In this document: in pieces, positions 35,301-46,100 of the stretch
Numbering within the stretch: position 1 is the first letter of the stretch
How the letters are laid out: every line of letters starts with the position of its first letter
Assembly (NCBI GenBank): GCA_003116995.1
Contig: BDSL01000008.1
Coordinates: 248,001-312,000, forward strand
Length of the DNA stretch: 64,000 nt
Reading direction: 5' to 3'
Origin: Yamagishiella unicocca
Taxonomy: Eukaryota > Chlorophyta > Chlorophyceae > Chlamydomonadales > Volvocaceae
The notes under the pieces: model-generated
The model's input: only the letters and a program-made list of their open reading frames with translations
Databases searched by the model: none
Told to the model about the DNA's origin: nothing
Program-made: the position numbers and the translations under genes

Positions 35301-35923
35301 CGGATCGGCAAAGCGGTCGTCTAGGCGTAGTAGCAGCCGGCAGCCCCAGCATCGTACCCAGCAGTCTAGTCGGTTGGAGATCCGCCCCTGGAGCGCACCT
35401 TGGGCTGCCAGAAGGGGTCCACCCCCCTTAGCGCCTCCTCTGCCCACTGCGGCGGCGCCGTGAGGGCGACCGAGGTGGCGCCGCTGGCCAGTGGTGCCGA
35501 CGGCTGCGGCTGCTGCTGCTGCTGCTGGGACTGCTGCTGCAACTGCTGCTGTTGTGATGGTACCGCCTCTTGCTGTGACGGTTGCGGCTGTTGCTGGGAC
35601 GGGTCCTGCTGGGACGGCTGACCGGAAGCCGACGGCTGCACCAGGCCGGCTGCTGCCGCTGCTGCCGCTGCTGCCGCTGCTGCTGCTGCTGCCGCTGCTG
35701 CTGCTGCTGCTACTGCTGATCGCCTGGAGGTCGACGGCCCGGTCCCAGCGGCAGCGCCGACGTCGCCGCTGCGAACGTCGACACCGCCGCCGTTGTCGTC
35801 AGCTCCGAGCTCATCTAGTAGTGTGCGGGAGCGCTTCAGCGGCCGATCCGGGGACAAGCACGGCGGCATGGCGGGCAGGTGGGTCCAGCTGGTGTCATGA
35901 GCTCCCTCCTGCCTCATGTGGCA
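32342..35923 (-). CDS. SIZ/PIAS-type SUMO E3 ligase-like protein with degenerate SP-RING
   Basis: Five phase-0 exons fit: 35399-35923, 34515-34580, 34013-34153, 33065-33652 and 32342-32587 (about 521 codons). The start lies at or upstream of 35923 and is not fixed. In order: Ala- and Gln-rich N-terminal region ending GVDPFWQPK (compare plant SIZ1 ADPFWVT); PINIT domain (LQSASALFTVSTSALAAIKD-like start; RLVCVQPFDGPPNRCHWYGG; LLLGPNQ; ANRLTLLWPF); SP-RING position (LVSLSLRCPLHGG ... LAFFDVTPFLELARRTGSWV-CPATG); a C-terminal extension (PHAFLTAVLRTLDHNG) and a final VVDLTDD, a good SUMO-interacting motif. Family members transfer SUMO from Ubc9 to nuclear proteins. Most SP-RING zinc ligands are absent, so ligase activity is doubtful. 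Confidence 0.75.
33681..33790. repeat. 35-bp tandem repeat in a SIZ-like gene intron
   Basis: Three copies of a G-rich unit (TTGGAAGGGGGCCAGGGGTG then GGGCAGAGGTGAGGA) directly upstream, in the sense of the gene, of the acceptor at 33653. On the sense strand it forms a long pyrimidine-rich tract before the splice site. Confidence 0.9.
34618..34660 (+). repeat. Dispersed intron repeat, family A, antisense near a 3' splice site
   Basis: The order is G-run, CATAACAACCGGTTACGG, TTACATGACATGG. It is antisense to the SIZ-like gene and lies about 40 bp upstream of the acceptor at 34581, so the transcript carries its C-rich complement before the splice site. Confidence 0.65.
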
Positions 35924-37185
35924 CTGCGGGGGTGACGGGGAAAAGGGTGAGGTGGGGTGGAGGGGCGACTGAACTGCGCCCGAGTTGCCCCAGAAGCCGG
36001 ATTGACGCTTGACGGTTCGACCCAACCGCGCTGTGCGACTTTGGTGCATCACGTTACGCAGCAGGTGGCACAACGTGTTTTTTAGGCGCTGGTCCTTTCT
36101 CGCTCGACGGGACGATTGACGAAGGCCGTTTGCGACTTCGCGCGCCCGGGGGCCCAGCTCTGGTGAGGCGACGCAGTGCCTCCGGCAGCGCCCACCTGTC
36201 GTGTTAGCTGCTCAAAAAGAAGTATCTCACGTCACGACCTTGTCACAGCTTTACTTCCTTATGCGAGCCGGTTGCTCGTCGCCGTCGCCATCGCCTCCGC
36301 CACGACCGGCTCGATACACCCAGGACACTGATTGAGCGTGTTACTAAAGCTACTTTTGAACCAATGAGTTCATGTACGCGTTTCCAGTGGCTTGCGTGTG
36401 GCTCGTGCGGTTCCACTACCTACGCGCAATCCTCAACTCGCGAGGACGCGCTTTAAGGAAAGCGCGATCGTGTGTCGAGGGAATGATCTGGCTGACAGGG
36501 TGGTGCGGTTTATGCCGATGCCAGCAAACGGGTGGCAAAAAGGTTCGTTACCGAAACCGTGCTGCCCTTTTGGCGCGATAAGCGCTGCTGCGACCCAACA
36601 AAACGGCAATACGAAACGGCAGCCCGGGATGCTTCCTGACAAAGAGTACGTATGCAAAGCAACATTGTGAAATGACATGTGCCGGCCCGGTCCGTCGCCG
36701 ATGTGCGATGCGCCTTGCGCCTCTTCAGCAGGATGCGCTGCTGCGCTCCCGCCCCAGCCCTTTCCGGCCCCCCTGCTGCCGCACCCGTACCACTCCACCT
36801 CACTAACCTGCTCTGTACTACTTAACTCCCATTTCTCGGTTCCCAGCAACTGCTACCATGTATCCTGTTTCGCTACCGTACTTGCGTCCGAACATTTTAC
36901 CAATTCGCGCTTCGAAACCATTGGTCCCCCAAGGCATCCGCCGGATAAGACAAGTGCACCTCGACCCCCTCCAGCTTACCCGAACCCCATCCCCTCCGCA
37001 TCGCGCACCCCAACCATACGCATCCACACGCCAACCTGCGCCAACCTGCTCTGCACAATGCGACCCTCCTCCCCTCCCTCTTCCTCTTCCTCTCTTTCCT
37101 CCTGCAAATGACAACCACCCTCGTACCCTCCGACCGCAGCTCGAAGCTCGGGCCCTGGGGGAGAAAGGTAACCCTCCCCGTCCCA
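35924..37185. other. SIZ-like 5' region and RING-gene 3' UTR
   Basis: The first coding exon of the SIZ-like gene may lie in 35924-36073, where its frame stays open to MCHLLRNVMHQSRTARLGRT. The rest should be its promoter and the 3' UTR of the RING gene. Frames here are Pro/Arg-rich and look non-coding. Confidence 0.45.
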
Positions 37186-40100
37186 TCACGGTCGGTGCGG
37201 CGGCGCGCCAGCGGCGCCGCCCCCTCGGCCGCCGCCGGCGCCTGCCGGCACCGCCGCGGTGGAGCCCGCTCCCGCCGACGGCAACGCCGTCGTCGCCGCC
37301 TGCCCGATTGCCCGCGCCGCCGCCGCGCCGCCGCCGCCCGCCCGCCCCGACGTCTTGCGAGCCAGCAGCCGACCTGCTTCGCCGCCGCTGCCCTGCGCGG
37401 CGCCCGCCGCCGCCGCCGCCGCCGCGGCGGCGGCGCCCTCTCCCGCCTGCTGCAGCGCGCGCTGAATGGCCGCCAAGGCGCTCCTCTTTAGCTCGTACTT
37501 GGCACAGATGGCATCCAGTGGCGCGTTGGAGACAGTCATTACGGCGGCAGAGGTGGAGCCGCACTCACTGCAGAGGCCGTTGGCGTTGGCGAGGCACTTG
37601 CGGCAAAAGGTGTGGCCGCAGGGGATGAGCGTGACGGGCGACTGCGGCGGGAAGGCGCGGGCGGGCGGGCGGGATGGTTGGTCGGTTGGTTGGTTCGGTT
37701 ACCGTTAGTCAGTACATTTTCTTGTGCCATGGTAAAATCTTGCTAAGCTTACTGCCGGTCGGCACCTTCGCGAGCAAGGCCACGACCTTTGTTACGAGCG
37801 TTGGTCACACAGGATGGATCGGGATGTAACGACCAGGTTCGTACGACAGGACGCGGCATTGCGGCAACCCGTTGACGAGCAATGGGAGGGGTCGTCAACA
37901 CGGCCGGACAGCACGGCCGCTGCACACCGCGCTGGTAGTTGGCATGGAGTCGGCGAAGCACGGTCTAGTGACTTTGCCGCGGTGGCTTAGCTGAACATGG
38001 CCCCGCGCAGCCCATAGGCCATGAATCGATATGAATCATGTGACAGGTACAACCGGTGCACCTTGGCTGCGACGGGGTGTAGACGTGTGATGTGGGTTTC
38101 GCATGTATTCCCCCCGAGGGGGGTTTATAAGAGAATCCGCGAATACCCCCGAGGGGGGAGGATAATCCGCGAATCCACGGTCGACAAACGCGAGGGGTGG
38201 GACGTACCAATGCGGTGATCGTCCCTCGTCTGAAGGGGAGCACCACCCAAAGGACACCTCCCGCCCACCCCCCGACTACCACTACCCAGCGTGCGTCCCG
38301 GGCTTTCGGGCCAATACCCCAGGTGCCGTGCTGTCGTACCTTGAACACGTCCAGGCACATGAGGCAGGTGCAGGGGGGCGCCAGGCTGTCCTCCACGTGA
38401 ACCAGCTTGGCCACGGTGCCACGCAGCTCGGCAGCCACAGCGGTCCAGGCGGCGGGGTCCACGGAGGCGGCCTGCGGGCGGGAGCGGACAAGGGAGGGGA
38501 AGGCAAGGGTTTTGGGTTTCGAGTTTTGGCAAGGGAGGGGAAGGCAAGGGCTTTGACAAGGGAGGGGAAGGCAAGGGTTTTGGGTTTCGAGTTTTGGCTC
38601 CGATGTTTTTCGTGGCACAGGGTATGGGTCATAGTCGGAGTCCAAGTGGAGGGAACAAAGGGGGGTTGCAAAGAATCCCCGGGTACTCGACGTGTGGGGG
38701 CGGCCACACATGATACCTTGCCAGATTGTTTAAACCAAAAAAACCTCCCAAACTTCCCCCAACCCCTCGCCCCACACGCACCTTAGCCTCCAGCTCCGTG
38801 TTTTGCTGCTGCAGCGTTTGCAGCCGCCGCACCATCCCCTGCACCCCCTCCGCCAGCTGCCCGAACCCCAGCCGCAGCGCCCCCGCCAGTTGCTCCAGCA
38901 GCCCCCCGCCGCCGTCGTCCGCCACCCCCCGTAGCGCCGGCGGCAGCTCCCCCGCCCCCTCCGGCAGGCTGACCCCCATGCGAACCAGGTGGCGAGCCAC
39001 CAGGGCCAGGTCGGTGGACAGGCGGGTGCACGTGGACCAGGTGCCCCGAACGTGGACCCTCAACTGTTAGGTGGGGAGGTAGGGGGCGGAGTTGGGTGGT
39101 GGGCCGGAGTTGCTGGGCTGTTTGGAGTCGTAATTACCATAATGGAAGACAGAGAATCATCATAACGGAAGACAAGAGTCATCACAACGGAAGGCAAGAT
39201 CATCACAGCGGAAGACAGGACCATCACAACGAGACGGAATCATCACAGCGTAACACAAAATCATCACGACAGAAGGCAGAACGACCGTGCCAGGGCATGG
39301 TCAGGAAGCGGCCTGCGCCCCCACCCCGCCTCTAGGCGCCAAACCATGACCTTCACCTAAACCCGCTGCCCCTGGCCCTGGCCGCGCTCTGCCTGCAGCC
39401 GGCTCACCGAGTCCAGCTGCTCCGTGTACTGCTTCAGATGCGTGTCGTACTCCTTCTTGGCGGCCTGCAGATCGTTGTTGTGCTGCGTGTGCAGCACCGC
39501 CAGCGCGTTGGTGTGGTCCTGGAGGGGGGTTACAATAATAGACCCGGTAGCGGAGGGGGGTTACAACGGAGGGGGAGGGCGGTTTCGGGTTTGGGAGCAG
39601 CGGGTGGGAGGGAAAGAGGATGGGAAAGCGGCGGCGTGGTGGGGGAACCCGAGCCCGGGACAGGATTACAAACCAGGACAGCGTGCGGGGGCGCGGGGGC
39701 GGGTTGCGGAAAGGCGAAAGAGAAGGGAAGGGTCCAGGCTGCGGGCTTGCGCTCGTGCGCGCCGCGCGCCGCGCGCCCCCGTCGCCTTCGTTGCACCCTC
39801 TGCACCCCGTCCAGCCCCCAGCACCTCAGCACCCCAGGACAGTTTCCCCCGCACCTGGGCCACCACGACCGGCGCCGCCGGCCCCACCGGCAGTAGCGCC
39901 GGCCGCATCTCCTTGGCCTTGACCAAATCCGCCTGCAGGTCCTCTATCCGCTTGCACAGCTGCAGACGCTCCTGCTCCCAGGCCCGAGCCGTGGCGGCCG
40001 CGTCTCGCTGGTGCGTGCGGGACAGGCGGGCCACCTGGCACGACAGGGGATGAGGAACCCAGAAGGAGGGGAAGGAAGGGGACGTGAAACCCAAGGGAGG

Positions 40101-43100
40101 GGAGGAGAGGGGAGGAGAGGGGAGGAGAGGGGAGGAGAGGGGAGGAGAGGGGAGGAGAGGGGAGGAGAGGGGAGGAGAGGGGAGGAGAGGGGAGGAGAGG
40201 GGAGGAGAGGGGAGGAGAGGGGAGGGGACGTGAAAGCCAGGGGAAGAGAGGGGAAGGGGCATGAAACTCAAGTGGTCCGATCACACAGCCCGGCATTCAA
40301 CCCTGCCAGATTGATCTGGACCCTCTTGCAAATCCGCTCGTCAACCGACCCCCACCTCCACGGGTCTTCCTCTTCCCCCCCCCACCCCCCCGCCGTCTCC
40401 AGCCTTCGGTGCATCCGCGGCTTCCTCGTTCGCCATCCCAATTCTCGGTTTTGCACTCCATAATATAGTCTACGTTTTCGTCTTCTTCACTGCACCCACC
40501 GTCGTCGCGTCCGTGTGTGTCGCATGCGCGCGCGTTCCGAAGTATGAAGGCTATGCTCCAACTACATTACCCCAGTCGAGTTACCGGTTCTATACTTGTA
40601 ACCCCCCACCCCCCCGGCCGCACCTCCTCCTCCACCGACGCCAGCCTGGCACCCAGCCGCTGCCGTTCCGCCTCCACCCGCTCGTCCGCCGCAGCCTGGG
40701 CGGCCTGCCAGAGCGAGCAGAGGGAGGTTGGGTAGGTGGTGTGGGCGGACATGAGGTGCGGACATGTCAGGTTGAAGTGGTGCGTGGCATCTGGTTCCAA
40801 GCCCATGCCCTTTACGTTGCGACCTCCGCCCAGCCGGCTGCGCTTCGAGGCTTGGGCCACCACCGGGGCAACAGGCGCTTCCAGAATCCAACTGTCACTG
40901 CGGGCCCCAGACCCAAGAGGCCCGTGACGCCACCCCCCGTCGGGCGCGTTGCGTGGCCGGCTGGGTCAAGCTGGTTCAGGCTGGGTCAGGCTGCCCGAGG
41001 ATCTCGTGCCTCCTGGTCGCGCGGCCTGCAACGCTCCAGCGCCCGGCTCAGGCCGCCTGGCGGGTGACTGTCTGCCTTGCCCCGGGGACTTTGGGGTTGG
41101 GCGCCTGGCAGCTGCAGCCCTCACTTGGGTGGGGCCCGCCCGCTCAACATGCGTGCGCGCCCTCGCACGCTTGAGCGCGGCGTGTGCGCGTGTTTGCGCG
41201 GTTCGGTGCACATCGGATGATGAGGATTGAGGAAATTGTACATCATCACGTGTACGACAGTCCCCGAGAAGTTGCTCGGTTAGCTCAGTTGGTAGAGCGT
41301 ACGGCTGTTAACCGTAAGGTCGACGGTTCGAAACCGTCATCGAGCGATGCCTGGGGTCGTAGCTCAAATGGTAGAGCGCCCGCTTAGCATGCGAAGCTGA
41401 GCGCCGCAGAATGTGCGGGAGGTAGGGGGATCAATGCCCTCCGACTCCATTGTTTTTCTTTCTGGCAGAAGCCACGGGATCCGAACATCGCAAGGAGGTG
41501 GTGCAGCGCGAGCCCCCGGCCCCATGATACATACACACACTGCGAGTCCAACCTCATGATACATACACACACTGCGAGTCCAACCTCAGTGCTTGACCTC
41601 GTCATGGATACCTCTTCGCCGGCTCCGTCCCCCCGATCTCTGGCCGTCACAACAAATCCTCAAGCATGCATCCTTCCGCGCTTAAGAAACGTTTCTCCGC
41701 TAGTAAAGTATGTTATGTTTCCTCCAGTTTCCGACCACGAGTTGCCTCTGCATCCTCTCGGCGCACCCACCTGCAGCGCCGCCCGGTGCTCCGCCTCCAG
41801 CGCCGCCTTGCTCTTCGCCAGCAGCTTCCGCGCCGCCGTCTCGCCCTCCAGCTCCGACCGCAGCTCATCCACCCGAGTCCGCAGAGCCGCGGCGTCGCCC
41901 CGAACCTGCAGCTCACCAGCCAGGAGCCAGGCAGCGCCACAAGGAACTTTAACACCCGCTTTCCGGTACCTTGTGTATTGGTATTTACGCCCGTTCACTC
42001 CACTTTCACTGCCAATGCACTCCGTACTCCTTTTGAAAGGCGGACGCGTTGATCCCTGCCCCAGCGATCCCTGCCACAGCGATCCCTGCCACAGCGATCC
42101 CGCAGGCCCCCGAATGCGAGAACCCCATTCTGTCCTCCAACCGAGTTCCAGCCAGTAATTACATTTTCTGCTTTAATCACTTGACCCAGTTGCTCCCAAA
42201 TAAGAAAGGCAGCGGCTAGGTGATGGCTCAGCGTACGGCGCACGCTCGCCCCAGGGCTTCCCAGCAGCCGATCACACCGACCCACCAACCCGCACACTTG
42301 CCGACCCGCCGACCCACCGACCCACCGTGCTGACTTCCCGGTCCCGCTCCGCCTGGCGCCGAACAGCTGCCGCGTTGAGCGACTCCACGGCCTTGCCCAT
42401 CCCCATCAGCTGCGCCTCCATATCCACAAGCTCCGCCTCCCACGAGTGGAGCTTGAGCTGGGTGACTGCGGCGGCCGGGGGGTAGAGGGAAAGCCCACGG
42501 GCCGGCAAGGGAGGGAGGGAGGGGTGAGCCGCGACCCCGCCTTCCCCCAAGACCTCGTCGGCATCGAGAGTTGGTAGTTGATAGCTCGCGGCCGGCTGGC
42601 TCCCGCGCAATCCCTTAACGCCATTGCCGCTTCGTCGTCGCTCGTCCACTACCGCAACCGCCAATACCGGTAGTATTGGTATTATCGTTAGTACCGTTAG
42701 CAAACCCCCCTCCCTACCCGTGATGGACTTGTCCACGCGCTCCGCCTCCTCCGCCAGGCCCCTCCCCAGCCGCTCTCCCAGCCGCCCCACCAGCCGCTCC
42801 GACAGCGCGTCCATCCGCGCCGCCAGCAGCCCGCCCACCTCCACGGCGCGGTACTGCACCGCAGACAGCATGCGGCTCGCGTTGGCGGAGCGGGCGGCGG
42901 CGGCCTGCCCCGCCTCCGCCGCCAGCGCCGCCACGCGCGCCGCCTCCTGCTCCGCCGCAGTGGCACGTCTGTCGGGGGGGGGGAGAGGAGGGAGGCGGCG
43001 AGGACGTGGCGAGTCACGGATGGAGGTGGCGAGCGAGGAGGGAGGCGGCGAGGACACGGCGTGTCACGGATGGAGGTCGCGAGAGGACCCGTAGGACGAC

Positions 43101-46100
43101 ATGGGGAGCAAAGGGCGGAACCCAGCCGGCGAAGAGGTTTCGGACACGCGGTTGAGAGCGCATGGGAGGACAAGGGTTGGCCAGGAGCCGTGGTGCGGTG
43201 TGATGAGGTGGGGTGCCCTGGCCTGAACTGCCCACTGTGGTGTGGATGGGGATCTACTCTTATCCAGGCAAGCAGCAGGGCGGAGTGCCGGAGTCACCAG
43301 CAAGGGGCGGAGTCACCCACCTCCTGGCGTCTGCCAGCGCCCCCCTGGTTTGCGCCAGCTGCAGCTGCAGTCCGCCGCTCACCTCGTCCGCAACCAGCTT
43401 GCCGGACAGGCTGGCCTGGGGGCAGGAGGGCGGGGAGGGGAGGGGAGGGGAGTTACAATAAAAGAACCGGTAACGCGACTGGGGAAATGTAGTGGGTGCA
43501 TAGCCTTCGGGGAGAGAAGGGAAGGGGAGACCTTCTCAAATTGGACGCATTGGAGTGGACACCTGGGATGAATGTCAGGGGAGGAGGGGGTGGCATAAAA
43601 ACTGGTTACACGACATGATAGGATAGCTAGCGCATGGTCTTGGGACACATATTTATGGGCGCATGCTGGAGCACTTTGTATTGACTACCAAAAAACCGGT
43701 GTTTGTTTTCTTTCCGTTTAAAGGAAAGGAAACAAATAACATGTGCGGTAGCGTGTGAAGCGTTACATGGCGAAACGGGTTGGTGGAAGGTTATGGAGGG
43801 AGGGCGGGGGGCGGGGATGTAGGCAAGCGGCACGCGTGCCCGTTTTCACAGGCACCTAAGCAAACACAGCGGGGGAGTAAGCCGCCGTACTTCAGTCCCT
43901 CCCTCATGCCCTTCAGTTCCTCCCTGCCCTGCCGTGCTCTGGTGCCTCGTCCTTCACCCCCCACTCCTCTCCCCTCTGGCCCCCCTTCCCACACACGCCT
44001 CACCTGGTATCTCTCCTCCACGTCGTTCAGCAACGCCCTAACCTGCGCCAGCTCCCGCTCCTTAGCCTCCATGGCGGCCTAGGGGCAAAGGAAAGGGGGG
44101 AACACCGGCGGCAGTAGCAGCAGCAGTAGCGCCACCATTGCAGGCAGTAGCAGCAGCAGCAGCAGTGCCATCAGCGCAGCGGCACAGCTGCACGTCCAGC
44201 GGCGGGTTCCACTGGCAGCAGCCAGATCCACGGCAGGAGCAACGAGAGCACCAGCGCCCGCTGCTCACGCCAACCCAACGAGGGCGCCCCCCCATACACA
44301 CATCTGCCAACCCCCTCCCCTCCCATCCCAGGCGTCCGAAATCTATGCGCCAACTATGCTCCCCGCGCCGAATAAACAGGTCTTATTTGCAGTCCTCCTC
44401 CCATCCCTGTTGCTCGGCCCTGCCGCCTCCGGCGGCTCCCCTCCCACCTTCACCGCCCTCGGTTTGTCGGCCGTGGATTCGCGGATTCTCTTATCAAACC
44501 CCCACCTTGTTCTCCGCCAGCCCCCCCTCCGCCGCCGCCAGCTTGGCCGCCAGCTCCTCCTGCAGCTGCCGCCCCACCTCCGCAGCGCGCTGCGAGCCGC
44601 GCAGCTGCGCCTCCAGCACCGCCTCGGTGCCGTGGGCGGCCGACAGCGCCACCTCGCCCGCCCGCACGGCGGAGCGGAGCTCGTGGCTGAGCTGCGTCAG
44701 CGTCCTGCAGCAGCAGGCGCGGGAGCGGCACCAAAGAACGGACGTGGAGATGGAAAGGATGGAGGGAAAGGAGGCGGGAACAGTGATACCAGCCGCCACC
44801 ACCACCACGGCCCCTCCCTGTACCACCACCACGGCCCCTCCCTGTACCACCACCACGGCCCCTCCCTGTACCTGACTTGGTCCTGTTGGCTGCGAATGGT
44901 GTCCTCGTGACCGGCCACCTGCAAGACGGCGGGGGCGGGGGGCGGGGGCGAAGGCAGGGGGGAAGGAGGAGGGGCGAAGAGCGGTGTTGCGGGTTACACT
45001 CAGCGCCAGCCCGGGCACCTACCACCCCTTGCTGTTGACCCGATTCACGCCACACCTACCCACCCAAACAGGCGATGCTTCCTAAAACGTACGCCAACAC
45101 AAACACAAACCCTCCCTCCGGCTGGACCCACTTCCCACCGCCGCTTCCCACCGCCGTTTTCCCCCTCACCATCACCTCCCTCACATTTCTCCACCGCCCC
45201 TTCCCCCCACCCCCACCTGTGCCCATCTCAAGACGTCTTTTCTGAACGGTGTTTCCTCGCATCCACGGGTCTTCCTCGAAACCCCCTTCTGCGCCCACAC
45301 GGGTTTCCCCCCACCCCCACCGCTGCCCGCCAGCCATGCGCCCACTCTCCTGTCCTTTTCGTGTCAACGGTTCCTCCCCCCCCACCACCTGCGTCCACAC
45401 GGGTGTTCCTTGCAACCCCCACCTGCGCCCACACGGGTGTGCCTTGCAACCCCGACCTGCGCCCACACGGGTGTTCCTTGCAACCCCCACCTGCGCCGCG
45501 AGCCCCACCGCCCGCTGCGCCTCCGCCTGCTGCGCCGCCGCGCCCCGCGCCAACGCGTCCTTCATCGCCCTCAGCTCGCTGGCCATCGCGCGACAGTCGC
45601 CCTGGCTCTCCGCCAGCTGCTGCCGCAGCTTCCGGGCCTCCGCACCCATGCCCGTATCGGACTTGTGCCAAGACTGCGGGGGTCGGGGGTTGCGGGTGCG
45701 GGGTCTCGATGTTGGGGGTTGGGAGTTAGGGGTTGCGAGTTGGGGGTTGGAAGTTAAGAGGTCGCGGACAGCAGTGCTGCGGAGCCGCGCTACCCGATGG
45801 GTTTCCTCCCATGCCCTCCCCTGGAGCAATCCCCCAGCAGTGAGCACACGTGTACGCTCCCCCCCACCCAGCAACGCACACTCAGGGGGCACCCGGGATC
45901 CCTCCGCTGCAAGTGCAGGAGCACACACCTCCAGCTGCTGCCGCTGCCTCTGGCTGTTGTGTTGCTCGTCCTCCAACGACTTGCGGAGACTGGGGGTCGA
46001 GGAGGGGTGCGGGGGAGTAACCGTTGGGACACGACATAGGAACCAAGGCGGGGTTGCGAGGAAAACCCGTTTAGGATCCCGGCCGAGGGGCAGGGGTTGC

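Noticed and set aside
34224..35447. Minus-strand frame of 407 codons
   Set aside because: It is not the frame of the SIZ-like exons; it reads through introns containing the dispersed G-run repeats and has no domain.
36858..37628. Plus-strand Pro/Arg-rich frame of 256 codons
   Set aside because: Antisense shadow of the Ala/Gly-rich tail and RING exon of the minus-strand gene.
40011..40463. Glu/Arg/Gly repeat protein on the plus strand
   Set aside because: Produced entirely by the 10-bp GGAGGAGAGG array in an intron.
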